From NCBI RefSeq assembly GCF_002288925.2, contig NW_022098069.1, positions 77,530,828-77,594,827 on the forward strand: a stretch of 64,000 nt of DNA. Reading direction: 5' to 3'. The position numbers and the translations under genes were made by a program. Within the stretch, counting starts at the first letter, position 1. The number at the start of each line of letters is the position of its first letter. Below, piece by piece: positions 1 to 9,960 of this stretch. The notes under the pieces were generated by a model that was not told where the DNA came from, searched no databases, and saw nothing but the letters and a program-made list of their open reading frames with translations. The stretch is from Delphinapterus leucas (lineage: Eukaryota > Chordata > Mammalia > Artiodactyla > Monodontidae).

Positions 1-775
1 CATCCGTGACAAGTACTGTGCTTGTTATCACAACACTTACATGAAAAAGATGACATTTTTAACCCATTTACAGATGATGAAACTATGAAAAGCTTATGTA
101 CTTGACTATTTCTTAATTATAAGGCTACGGAGTGTTGGACGGCTGCCTGAAGGACCCCTGCTGTTAACTACCTTAAATAGTATGGGGAAAAGATAAAATA
201 AAATGAAGCAATTAAGCAAATAATGTTTCATTAGAAATGTACAAAATAGATCTATTACATACTGAATTTTAAAGAGAAACTATAAATTCCTCTCACATTT
301 AAACCACAAAGCCTTGTGGTTTAAACAAAGCTTATGGTCCGAGCATCAGAAATGATAAAAAGACTTTAAGATTTAACTTATAGGTTGTATGCTTTTTCTT
401 ACATCTTCAAGCTGTAATAGTATATCTCACACTACATTAAATATGTGTGGGTGTATATGTGTGCGTGTGTAAAATGAGATAGGGACTGGATGGTCACAAT
501 ATTGAAAATAAATAAAATAATATAGAATAGCGTACAGTACAGTACATTGGAGTAAAATAGGATTTGAGATCCCCTTATCTAAAATTACTAAATTACGTTC
601 CATGAACCCTCACTTAGATTGAGGGTGGGGGAAAAGGGAGAAGTATAGGAATCTTCATTTTCAAATGGACATTCAACCTAGTATTCCTAATCATTGACTA
701 TGAATATCTTTTTTTCCCACAAAATTAGCATTTCAAAAGGAGAGTTTAGAGGCACGTACTTTGGGAAATGTTGAC
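1..775. other. Unique AT-rich DNA
   Basis: I see no gene or clear repeat here. A short TG-rich run lies at about 443-471. Open frames are short and have no recognisable product. Confidence 0.5.
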
Positions 776-880
776 TTACCATGTTACGTATTTTGCAGGT
801 GAGGAAAATTAAGCCCTGAGGAGTGTGAATTGAAGTCGTATAGCAAACTAGTAGCAGAAATCCACAGGCAGTGCCTTTTA
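776..880 (-). repeat. MIR SINE fragment
   Basis: The stretch reads like the reverse complement of the MIR core: a 'gcaggtgaggaaaattaag' segment, then an 'agtcgtatagcaaactagtag' type segment. These match the usual 'fraction of cells passing' MIR text: gaggaaactgagg, then gtcacacagctagtaag. It is highly diverged and short, so the boundaries are approximate. Confidence 0.45.
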
Positions 881-2590
881 TACACATGTCAAATCAGGTT
901 ATGAAATTAGATGGTCTGGGGTAAAATCCATTTTATAATACTTTAAATCTGTGTGATTTTTTGAAAAATCACTTAACTAATCTGTACTATGACTTTATCC
1001 TTTGCAATATGCAGCTAATGATTTAACTTTCCACACTGGATTGTTGGCACATTCCATGCTTTAATTCATATGAAATTTATATTATTGAACATAACATACA
1101 ATAAGTATAAGATCCATATTACTTTTTATTGTAGTATGTTATATATGTTTAGATGGATTATAGAAGAAGTGAGAAGAATCATTACAAGGCATCTTGTGCT
1201 ACTTCTTGTTCCGGACTCTATATACTTCTTGTTCCTGAAGTTTGCCAACAGAGCTCTAAGATCTCATTTGTATACTGCTAGGAATAAAGAGACTGTCCTA
1301 TTGAATATTCACCTTAAGAAAAGCAAACCCTTGGGCAATACCTTAAAAGAATTGCATGCCTGACAGATGAGTAATAGTTAAAATGGTGACATGGGCTTTG
1401 AAATCCATGTACGTGGGTTCTAATTTTGGCCAAATCACTCACTAGGTCATTGGTGATGGGGCAAACACCGACTGTTGGAGCATTAAATAAGTCCCTCTAA
1501 ATAGTAACTTTCAATAACATTTGAAGAACATATTTCTTGGTTCTCATTGCCATACTTGTAGCAATGATCTATCTTCTAGAAGTTAAAGTTAATCAGACCA
1601 CTTATCATGGACTCAATGATGTCAGTGATTTTTGAATTTTTCTATTGGAAGACTTTTTAGAGAAGACTATTGAAAAGAAGGAGATGGATTGTTAAGTCTA
1701 CACGAAGATAATACAAATGGTTTATCAGTTGAAGAGTATTTAACGGTAGAAGAGAATCCAAAATGACGATAATTATGACAATGGTGAAGCACATTTAAAA
1801 ACCCATTTTTCACACACGTTTTACTTTTTCAGAAAAATACTGCTTATCTTCACTGGTGTACCCATCTCCTCCTCACATCAAATGATAGTGCAGATTTGTA
1901 TTAGTTATGTCAATGGATGAATGCCATATTTGAAGTTTGTCCAACTATGCCTTGAATATTCATATGGAGAAGCTTTAGCTGTGTTCTATTTGTAACAATA
2001 TTGACTTTCATAAAATTATTTTCTATTATCAACATACACCATTTCAACCACTTGTAGAATAAATTGTCTTTATGTGGTATACAGGGAAACTGGGAACGCA
2101 TTTATGACATTATATCTATAAAAAAAGTGCCATGTTTTAAAAGTTCATCTTAAGTAAAGGAATTATTTGTAAGTTGGTGGCTGTTGAACAGTAAGTTTCT
2201 TCAACCATATCTTTTGAATAGCACCAATGAAAATAAAACTAAGTGCTTTTTATTTCTCTTTCTTCATATATGGATAAAACACTTTTAATTGATATGACTG
2301 TTGATATGACTGTTCTAGAAAATTGTTTAGGGGTATACTTTCTTTTACACAGAAGTACAATGAATACAGGTATAGAATTTATTTTTATTTCACACATTAA
2401 CATGTTTGAACTTTCCTGATTTATGAGATCAGAAAGTAAAATTTAAAAAAAAACATGTTTTTACAAAGTTGTGTTTAGAATATAGACATCCACATACTAT
2501 ATTTACACAGAAAATATGTTGAGTCGATGTGTGTGCGTATACATACACAAATATATAAATATGGAGACACCTATATTTATGTATCTTTAC
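881..2590. other. Unique AT-rich DNA
   Basis: No gene is supported. The 97-codon plus-strand frame at 1070-1363 has no recognisable domain and is followed by ordinary AT-rich DNA. A weak MIR-like stretch lies around 1385-1450. The rest shows no structure I can name. Confidence 0.45.
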
Positions 2591-2592
2591 AT

Positions 2593-2628
<36 letters not shown>

Positions 2629-2645
2629 CACACACACATACACAT
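2591..2645. repeat. (TA)n/(CA)n microsatellite
   Basis: About 30 bases of alternating TA run into an alternating CA tract, a compound dinucleotide repeat. It creates a spurious minus-strand frame rich in Tyr, Ile and His. It is likely to vary in length between individuals. Confidence 0.9.
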
Positions 2646-4290
2646 ATAATCTATAGACATTTCACCAAATGATCTAAAAGTATATCTATTATCCTTCAGA
2701 AATGATGTGAAAAACAATGCTCTTTGTTCAAAACCAGATTATTAGTAATTGATTTGCATTCAATCAAGGCCAATAGGGTCTCTTTAAGATACAGATAAAT
2801 TATATTCATTATTTATTCTTAATTAGAAAGGGACTGAAAACACACCTTGAGGGAGAGAGGGGAATTAATGTAAGCATTAGAGGGAATGAGTTTTTTTCCC
2901 TTTCTAATAAGAAGCGTTTCTAACATGATTTACGTGATTAATATTTGATGTATACAATTATCAGTAATAACAGATCATGTAACTATTTTTTCAAGTTCGA
3001 ATAGTTCATGCAGATTAAGTATGCATACATTCCCAATTCAAGAGACAAGGGATAAAAAAGTGAACATAAAACTACATTTAAGAAGAGATGTTTTTTCTGA
3101 GAAATGTTTTTCAGTAAATTCAAAAAATCTGACTGACATTGTCTTCCACAGTTCGTTAAATTTCATCAAATCATTTATCACATAGACTAAATATTGCTCT
3201 GCAATCTTATTACATTCTATTTTCCATTCCTTTCCTTTTCAAATGTTAAATTATAACTACTGTCCTCAAGCCTGAAATCCAGGCCTGTTCCACTCACACC
3301 TTTTAGTGTATGATCTTGCTTCCAAGTTCAGAGAAATAGTTTAGGCATCAGAAAAGACCTTATAACTTCTCTAAGAGCCTCATAATCTCAACGTTATTGG
3401 CACCCATCCTTTCATCTTAAAAGGAAAATTTACGTCACCGTTTGTATTAATCAGGACCGTTGTGATTACAAGCCATAGCATGTCAACCCATGCTGCTTTA
3501 AGAGAAAAGGACCGCGATGGCGGTAACAGACAGGTCTATGCATTGGTCTGGTCAAAGATCCAAATGAGAAAACAAATTCTTTAATTCCAAGACTGATCTA
3601 GTCACCAATGTTTTTAACCCTGTTTCTTTCTGTCTGCTTCCTTGGACATCTTGCTCCATCAATCATCTCTTTGCCTTCCTCTCCAGTGTTTTTTCCCTCA
3701 GTATATATACATGTTCAAACTTTCCTAACTTAAAACTATATCCTTCCACATCTAGATTCATTTATATGTGTAGTCTCTCACTTTGTCTCAGTATACCTCA
3801 ACTCAACCACCAAGGTGTACCTTTACCTCAAATCCTCATGGTTCTAAGGACAAACCCTAGAACTCAATATATCTGAAATTAAAGTCTCACCTCGGACCCT
3901 ACAGAACTTGTCCTGGGTGCTACAGGTGCTTTCTGCCACAGGTATTTTCTAAAGCTAGCACCATGCATAATTCAATCTCTGAGTATCCTTGGCTTCTAGC
4001 TCTTCTGCTCTCTCTTTAACAGGCTTTCAGGCTTCACTTCCAACTCATTATGAGCCAAGGCCTCCTCTTACTGAAGGCCTTATTTGCATGAACATAAAGC
4101 CACTATCTCAACATCATTTCCTTAAACTTAGAGGATACAGCCACGTGCATTGGGCGAGGGGGTTGTGATAGAAGGATAGACAACAAGCTTTTTGGATATT
4201 TGGCTCACCATTGCAACCACTGGTGTTCCACGTGTATCTGTTTTATAGCTAAGATGCCAAATGATATTTTAAAATACTTTCACAGCTAAA
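2646..4290. other. Unique or unclassified old DNA
   Basis: No gene is supported. About 3430-3900 and 3980-4140 have a pyrimidine-rich, moderately higher-GC texture typical of a decayed interspersed repeat, but I could not assign a family. Confidence 0.4.
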
Positions 4291-4590
4291 GAATATTTAA
4301 ACACCACTGTTTTCCTGGATAAAATACAAACAACTTCCGTTCATACTCTGATCAATGAATGTAACCTTCCTTCTTCCCAAGTCTGCCTCATATTTTTTCA
4401 GTCTAGGAACACTGAATTGTATTTCCCCTTGAACAACCCTCTCTCAACCCCTTTGCACCTTGTACTTCGTATTCATTTTGTGTGGAACCTCCTCAGTCAC
4501 TTTTTTGTTTGGAGAGCACCTGTTCATCCTTTACTCCTCAATGACACAAACTGCTGATTTTTCTCTGACATCTTTGACTTCTATACATGG
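4290..4590 (+). repeat. L2 LINE fragment
   Basis: The text follows the L2 3' region in order: a 'ctttgcacctt' segment, a 'tggaacctcctcagtc' segment and a 'catcctttactcctcaatg' segment. These correspond to the L2 'ctttgcactggctgtt', 'tggaatgctcttcccc' and 'catccttcaggtctcagctc' passages. It is strongly diverged and has no coding capacity. The 75-codon frame here is a chance frame. Confidence 0.45.
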
Positions 4591-4597
4591 ATGTCTA

Positions 4598-4662
4598 CAC
4601 TTCTTTCTTTCTTTCTTTTTTTTGGCAGTGCCATGCGTGCCATGCGGGATCTTACTTGACCC
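4598..4662 (-). repeat. Truncated tRNA-derived SINE fragment
   Basis: A T-rich tail is followed by 'ggcagtgccatgcgtgcca' and 'tgcgggatcttacttgacc'. This is the reverse-strand form of the older cetartiodactyl tRNA-Glu SINE ('ggctgtgccacgtggc', 'gggatcttagttccc'). Only about 65 bases remain, and the A and B boxes are lost. Confidence 0.55.
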
Positions 4663-6002
4663 TCCATTTCTTCTAGAAGCGATTTGAAAATGAAACACAG
4701 AATGACTTTTGCCTCCCTGGCGTTTATAACCCAGAGATATCTGAGAATCGTATACAAAATGCTTAGCAATGAGGAGGACAGGATTGCAAGCATTGTCTAA
4801 GATATGCTTACGAGGTAAGAGCTTATGCAGTGAAGTCTGTGTAGTTTATTCGAGAAGACTTATTCATAGAGATGAGTTTAAGTAGAGATTAGAGAAGACA
4901 AATGAAACTAAGTTATGTATAAGTAGATTATCTCTATTATAATTTGTCAGTAATAATCTGTATGCTCTTTATAAATGTTGTGGTGGGGACCACTTCACTT
5001 TATTTTGTTGATGTAATAATGCCTACATATTAAAGCAATAGGTTGACAAATGAACAATTTAATGTAACAACCATAGAGGAATTTTAAATTGCTATATATT
5101 GCCATCAAATTAAAGCCTAAACTTTTCAGAATATTGAAATAGAAGGCATGTTGAGTTCTTCATCCAAGTTCAGCTAAATTACTTGGGAAGGATTTTTCTA
5201 TTTTCAGGGTTTAGTCTGACAGCAATGTTATCAATATCAGAGACTATAAATAACTCACTTTTTTTCATCCCAGGAGTTTAGCAACATGCCCAGCATTTAG
5301 TATAGTTTAATAAATTAGTGTACTTAGTATAAATAAATATAAATCGAAAGGTTTTATGAATGAAGCTGCTCAATTTAGATTGATATTCTGCATTAATCAG
5401 AGAAGTAATGTAATCTTTCTCTTGGAATTCTATAGAAGCAGAGACAAATTGATTTGAGAACAGAAGGGATATCTGTATAACTTTTCAAGTTAAGTCTTCA
5501 TAGTGTGACTTAATTGCCCTTAATGAAATGTTGTGAATTCTTTGAATAATTCACATATCCTATAGAGAAAATTGTACATACATGTAATAGTTATCAAAAA
5601 AGTTCACTATTTCTGTTATATTTTAAAATAAAAATATATTAAATATTTGTGTGGTTTTTTTTCCCTGGCATTCCTCCACTTCTTACTACAGTGTCTTTTT
5701 TTTTTTTTTCTAAATACAATTATTTAATTATTTAATTTAAATCACAGAGAGAAAATTGGCTTCAAGTAGGAAATTCCTATGGGATGTCTTTTTTCCGTAA
5801 AACAGAGGAGAAACTTGAACAGACACAATAGCTTTAGTTGTAGAAGCATAAGGATCAGTAAATCCCCATTGTGTTGTTGATTAAAATGATAGTTGGGAAA
5901 GGCAAATAGTTGCAACATCTCTAGAATGCCATAGTAAAAACAATATTTCACACTAAAGGGGCTTCCTGTTATTCATAACTTGAGATTTCTTAAACAAACC
6001 TG
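4663..6002. other. Unique AT-rich DNA
   Basis: No gene is supported. A short stretch at about 5275-5335 resembles the 3' end of an L2 or MIR ('cagcatttagtatag', then 'aataaat'), but too weakly to call. A pure T run occurs at about 5695-5710. Confidence 0.4.
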
Positions 6003-6170
6003 TGTTTAATGTTTGGCTTTGGCTTTGCCACTTTCTAACTTTGTAACCTTGGATAATCTCTCAGCCTCAGAGGCCCCATGGGTAAATCTGGGTTTTTTAT
6101 ACCTTTCTCCAAGCCTTGTTAAATACACAAACTATAAAGTGACAATAACTGGTAGTTTTTATTGTTTCTA
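6003..6170 (+). repeat. MIR SINE
   Basis: The order of MIR landmarks is clear: 'tttggctttgccactttct', then 'taaccttggataatctctc', then 'agcctcagaggccccatgg', ending near 'aataactggtag'. These match the MIR core (gccacttactagctgtgtgaccttggg, then cctcagtttcctcatctg). It is a non-coding fossil. Confidence 0.65.
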
Positions 6171-6194
6171 GGATGTTGATGACAAGGATGGTGA

Positions 6195-6300
6195 TTTTTA
6201 AGCGAGTCACCATACCAGGCCCTAAGCTAAGATCATTGGACGCAATGGTGAGTAAGACAGTTCTGACGGCTCAGAACCTCATATTCTATGTTTCTATTGC
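6195..6300 (-). repeat. L2/MIR-class fragment
   Basis: 'accaggccctaagctaag' followed by 'gagtaagacagttctgac' and 'ctcagaacctcatattcta' follows the reversed L2 3' end (accaggcactgttctaagc, then gaacaagacag, then gagcttacattcta). It is diverged and its boundaries are uncertain. Confidence 0.4.
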
Positions 6301-6566
6301 ATCAAGTTTTCCATAATTTTGAAAAATACTATGATGTAAACCGACTAAGACTGAATTGTCTTCATCTGGTCTGAAGATTTTACTCTCTCTTTATATCAGA
6401 TGGAGCAGAATAACATCCTTTGCCTTGAAATCAATACTTAGATAAGTAAGCTTGGAGTACATCCAAAAAGAAGTATTATCCTTCATTCAGTTATCAAGTA
6501 TATCATATGTTCAATACTCTGTTTAAAAGCCAGTGATCATAAATAAACTTTTTTGTTTTTAAAGAA

Positions 6567-6806
6567 CACACCTCTTCATTTTTTTTTTTTTTTTTTGCGG
6601 TACGTGGGCCTCTCACTGTTGTGGCCTCTCCCGCTGCAGAGCACAGGCTCTGGACATGCAGGCTCAGCGGCCACGGCTCACGGGCCTAGCCGCTCCGCGG
6701 CATGTGGGATCTTCCCGGACCGGGGCACGAACCCATGTGCCCTGCATCGGCAGGTGTACTCTCAACCACTGTGCCATTAGGGAAGCCCCACACCTCTTCA
6801 TTTTTT
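6567..6806 (-). mobile_element. CHR-type SINE, short form
   Basis: A tRNA-Glu-derived cetacean SINE is inserted in reverse: a T run at 6579-6596, then the body, ending at about 6788 with the reversed 5' end 'aatggcacagtgg' (A-box region). The direct repeat 'cacacctcttcatttttt' flanks it at 6567-6584 and 6789-6806, which is a clean target-site duplication. Transcription would be by RNA polymerase III and movement by the L1 machinery. The 75-codon frame across it is spurious. Confidence 0.9.
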
Positions 6807-7315
6807 CTTGAGGTACAAACATTCAGTTTGGATGATGAGAATGAGCTAGCTCTACCATTTACTCCAATGAATTCTAATGGAGGAAGAGGCTAAATAGGAT
6901 GTAGACTCTTTTGGTCTATTAATACTCAATTTATCAAAATTACAGCCTGGTATTTCTGGAGCAGCACTGCACCAACAAGGCCAGATGTGATAACTGTTGA
7001 AGATGAAGATGGAAAATATGGACAATTCAATATGTATATACAGTCTACTCTGCTGTCTTCCGATGGTCTCTAAAATTCTGTACTGGGTCAGAGCTGGGAG
7101 TGATACTATGGTGCTGGACCACCTTTGCTCCACTGCTCCTCGAATTCTGCTTTGCTATTTTGAAGGGAGAATAGGTTCAGATAGTCTGCAAGCTGGTGGG
7201 GGCCATTCCCTTGGCAGCTTACGGGGCTAACCAGTACTTATATATTTTGGTCTTGGGCCTCTCAAAGTTCACCACAGACACAAGTACCCTCACAGTGCCA
7301 AGCCCATTTACAGTG
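6807..7315. other. Unclassified unique DNA
   Basis: No gene is supported. Overlapping 77- and 93-codon frames on opposite strands have no recognisable domain. The stretch has moderate GC and could be internal sequence of an old LTR element related to the LTR-like segment that follows. Confidence 0.35.
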
Positions 7316-7781
7316 TGAAATAAAATTTATATTTTATGGTGACAAGAAAATTATAAATATAAAATTTCTTCTCTGCCCTTTGGCCTCCCTTCACCCTCCA
7401 CTGTGCATCCTGTATCTGTATTATGAATTGACCAAACCTCCCCCATGGTCACGAATACCTGCTCAACCAAAGAGAGAAACATTCTTCTAGCACCAACAAG
7501 ACAACTCCTTAAAAGATAACATTCCTTCTTGATCTTATAAAGGGCCACATGACCCACCAAGATGCCACTTAGATCTGGGTTATGTAAACTGTCAATACAT
7601 CATTTGATGTTCAGCCCTCCGTCTCAAAAAACTTATGTAACTGTGCCTTGATTTCTAACTGCCAGAATAGTTAGTTCTCAGAACTTTCTGAGATGCTCTT
7701 CCCAGGTTACAATCCTCAATTTTGGCTTGAATGAAATTTTCCAGTTCTTTCTTAGATCAACTGATTAACTTTTTGTCCACA
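7316..7781 (+). repeat. Probable solo LTR of an old ERV1-type element
   Basis: The order of signals is LTR-like. A TATAAAG box lies at 7536-7542. About 190 bases later comes 'tcaattttggcttgaatg', where the last bases look like a decayed AATAAA polyadenylation signal (about 7729-7735), and then a short T-rich U5 ending near 'gtccaca' at 7781. The passage 'gagatgctcttcccaggtt' before the poly(A) signal resembles R regions of gammaretrovirus-like LTRs in mammals. No gag, pol or env reading frame is attached. Both ends are estimates and I could not find a target-site duplication. Confidence 0.4.
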
Positions 7782-7903
7782 ACCGTCACCTCACATCAGT
7801 ATTCGCCCCTCTGTGCGATGGGCTTTCCTGGTAACTTTAACGCATGTGGGGTGACCACAACACCAAGATTTCTGAGGAAGTGGCCAGCAACTATTTCAGG
7901 GTT

Positions 7904-8144
7904 TAGCGCCCATTTTTTTTTTTTTTTTTTTTTTTTTTTGCGCTACGAGGGCCTGTCACTGCCGTGGCCTCTCCCGTCGCGGAGCACAGGCTCTGGACGC
8001 GCAGGCTCAGCGGCCATGGCTCACGGGCCCAGCCGCTCCGCAGCATGCGGGATCCTCCCGGAACGGGGCACGAACCCGCGTCCCCTGCATCAGCAGGCGG
8101 ACTCCCAACCACTGCACCACCAGGGAAGCTCTAGCTCCCATTTT
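7904..8144 (-). mobile_element. CHR-type SINE, short form
   Basis: Reverse-oriented cetacean tRNA-Glu SINE: about 27 T residues (7913-7939), then the body with high CpG content, ending at about 8131 with the reversed 5' end. The flanking repeat 'tagcgcccatttt' (7904-7916) is matched by 'tagctcccatttt' (8132-8144), one mismatch. The long T tract and retained CpGs suggest a fairly young copy. The 195-codon frame at 7731-8318 is an artefact of crossing this SINE. Confidence 0.9.
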
Positions 8145-8439
8145 GACACTGTTCTTCATTCCCTCGTCCAGGAGACAGCGTCTCAGAAATCTCACTGTCG
8201 CCTCACTTGCCTTGGTCTGGATCTTCTCTACTCTTCCTTCTTGTCTCAGCAAGTTCTCCTCTTGAAACGGCTTCTCGTTTTCAGGAGATGCATATACAGC
8301 CAGTCCTTGAGGAAGTAGTCAATTACCGCCCACAGATTCTTTTCACTGAGACCAGGTCACTGCCGGACTCCAAGTTCCTCCAATGGCTGCGTGAGGATGA
8401 GCTGCAAGTTATCTCTGGGCTGGTGTTTCGTGTCCTCTA
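8145..8439. other. Unassigned DNA leading into CpG-rich segment
   Basis: GC content rises gradually toward the CpG-rich segment. A 106-codon plus-strand frame starts at 8207 and ends at 8527, but has no recognisable domain and straddles the base-composition change, so I do not call it a gene. Confidence 0.4.
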
Positions 8440-8780
8440 CCAGCTTGTGGACGTGGTGTTGCCGGTGCAGGCGCGGGCTTCCGGCCCATTTGAGCTAGCA
8501 GCGCTTTCCACCAGAGCAACCCGATGACCGAGCTCCGATTGTGAGAGAGGCTGAGGTCAAGCTCCAAGCCGGGTACGCCCCTTTCAAGTTGCGCCTGCAG
8601 GCTCTCGGGACTTCCGCAGCAGCTTCTGAGCACCCGCCCGCAGCAGAGCTCCGCCCCCCAGGCCGCGCATGCGCAGCCACCATGTTGTTCTACAGGGGAA
8701 GCGATACCGCACAGAGGAGTTTGATACAGTCCCTGAACTGCAACTGAGGCAGAAGGGCGTCAGAATCTTCAGCTAGGAAG
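8440..8780 (+). promoter_or_regulatory. CpG-rich candidate promoter with first exon
   Basis: This is the only non-repeat CpG-dense segment in the window: by eye, about 21 CpG in 8461-8720, with GC near 60%. It contains an ETS-like 'cttccgg' at 8479-8485, a C-rich 'ccgcccccc' at 8651-8659, an exact NRF1-type palindrome 'gcgcatgcgcag' at 8665-8676, and next to it 'gccaccatgttg' at 8675-8686. The last is close to the YY1 site GCCGCCATnTTG. There is no TATA box. An optimal splice donor 'aag|gtaagg' follows at 8778-8786. This arrangement is typical of TATA-less housekeeping promoters with a short first exon on the plus strand, about 8680-8780. The short frame starting at the YY1 ATG (8681) stops after 21 codons, so the exon may be 5' UTR or belong to a non-coding RNA. 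It could also be a decayed promoter of a lost gene. Confidence 0.45.
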
Positions 8781-8928
8781 GTAAGGGTGAGGTCCCCATC
8801 CCCAGATTAAAGTAAATTGCAATATATCATAAGGAGAAATTGTGAAAGATAGGCAGAGGTAATCTAAAATTCCTAGGAATTTACTTGCCGTTTAACTTTG
8901 CTCAGAAGTGTTTCATCTATAGTTGCCT

Positions 8929-9265
8929 TTTTTTTTTAACATCTTTATTGGAGTATAATTGCTTTACAATGGTGTGTTAGTTTCTGCTTTATAACAAAGT
9001 AAATCATCTATACATATACATATATCCCCATATGTCCTCCCTCTTGCATCTCTCTCCCACCCCTCTAGGTGGTCACAAAGCACTGAGCTTATCTCCCTGT
9101 GCTATGTGGCTGCTTCCCACTAGCTATCCGTTTTACATTTGGTAGTGTATGTACGTCCATGTCACTCTCTCACTTCGTCCCAGCTTATCCTTCCCCCTCC
9201 CCGTGTCCTCAAGTCCGTTCTCTAGGTCTGCATCTTTATTCCTGCCCTGCCCCTAGGTTCTTCAT
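8929..9265 (-). mobile_element. L1 3' end, 5'-truncated
   Basis: A T run is followed by 'aacatctttattggagtata' and 'ttgctttacaatggtgtg', the reversed 3' terminus of the cetartiodactyl L1 family, which also appears at 33361 and 46638. The text can be followed through the C-rich 3' UTR to 'ggttcttcat' at about 9263, where similarity stops. Only the 3' UTR is present, with no ORF2. Confidence 0.85.
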
Positions 9266-9589
9266 ATAATTGCTTAGTTTATACCCGTTGACTGAAAAAA
9301 AAAAAAAAGCACAGCCTAAAAGTTGACAGTTGTGTTTTAGTCGACAGACATTCTTAGGACTTCAAGCCTTGGAGACAGTATCTTAACTCTGAGAGACTGC
9401 TACAAACAGGAAAGGAGGAGGCCAGGATATAGAGGAGTATTTGCAACAGAATCAGGTAGTCAGAACATTAAAAGATTACTATTAATAAAAGAAAACCAGA
9501 TACCTCAAGTTAAGGAAGTTAGCACTTTTCTAGGTATGGGAAGATGCAAGAGTCTGGGCTCACTGAAATCATTCTTTTGATGTGCACCT
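9266..9589. other. Unclassified DNA with a poly(A) run
   Basis: A run of 14 A's occurs at about 9295-9308. The rest has no recognised gene or repeat. It may be the outer part of the older element whose tandem units follow. Confidence 0.35.
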
Positions 9590-9785
9590 CAGCTCTCTGG
9601 GGCCAGTATCCTGTGTTTTCTCATCCTGAGTTTCCTCAGGCTGCACCACCAGGGGTGACTGTAGTCTGATGACTGCTAGACGGTGGGCATTCCTTGTTTC
9701 CTTCCTGAGTTCCCTCAGGGCTCACTATCAGGGCATCTGCAATGTGATGGCTGATGGCTCTGACATCCTTTGTTTCCTGATATGA
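9590..9785. repeat. Imperfect ~80-bp tandem repeat, possibly ERV internal
   Basis: Two and a half related units are visible. Each has a 'cctgtgtt/ccttgttt/cctttgttt' start, then 'cctgagtttcctcagg' or 'cctgagttccctcagg', then a 'tgtgatggctgatg' type segment. Similar tandem arrays occur in old mammalian ERV internal regions, but I cannot assign the family. Confidence 0.4.
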
Positions 9786-9834
9786 CAGGCAGTAATTTAG
9801 TTCTCATACCTCATACATATTTGAGGAATTCTCA

Positions 9835-9960
9835 ATAACTGTGATACTCACTAACATTTGTTGAACACTGATTATCTCCCAATCACTGTATTAAACAATT
9901 TCCATTATATTTCATTCTTACAACACATACTATTGGTCAAATTACCATTACAAAGAAAAA
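9835..9960 (-). repeat. MIR-class SINE fragment
   Basis: 'cactaacatttgttgaacac' followed by 'aatcactgtattaaacaat' and 'cattcttacaacacatact' tracks the reversed 3' half of MIR: aacatttattgagcac, then cactgttctaagcgct, then catttaatcctcacaacaac. It is a diverged fossil. Confidence 0.5.

Noticed and set aside
2429..2635. Tyr/Ile-repeat peptide frame
   Set aside because: It is the translation of a TA/CA microsatellite.
7731..8318. 195-codon plus-strand open frame
   Set aside because: It runs straight through the reverse-oriented CHR SINE and its poly(T), which encodes a run of Phe. There are no protein features outside the SINE.
8207..8527. 106-codon frame overlapping the CpG-rich segment
   Set aside because: No recognisable domain; GC-rich DNA has few stop codons, and frames are open on both strands here. 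The promoter reading explains the composition better.
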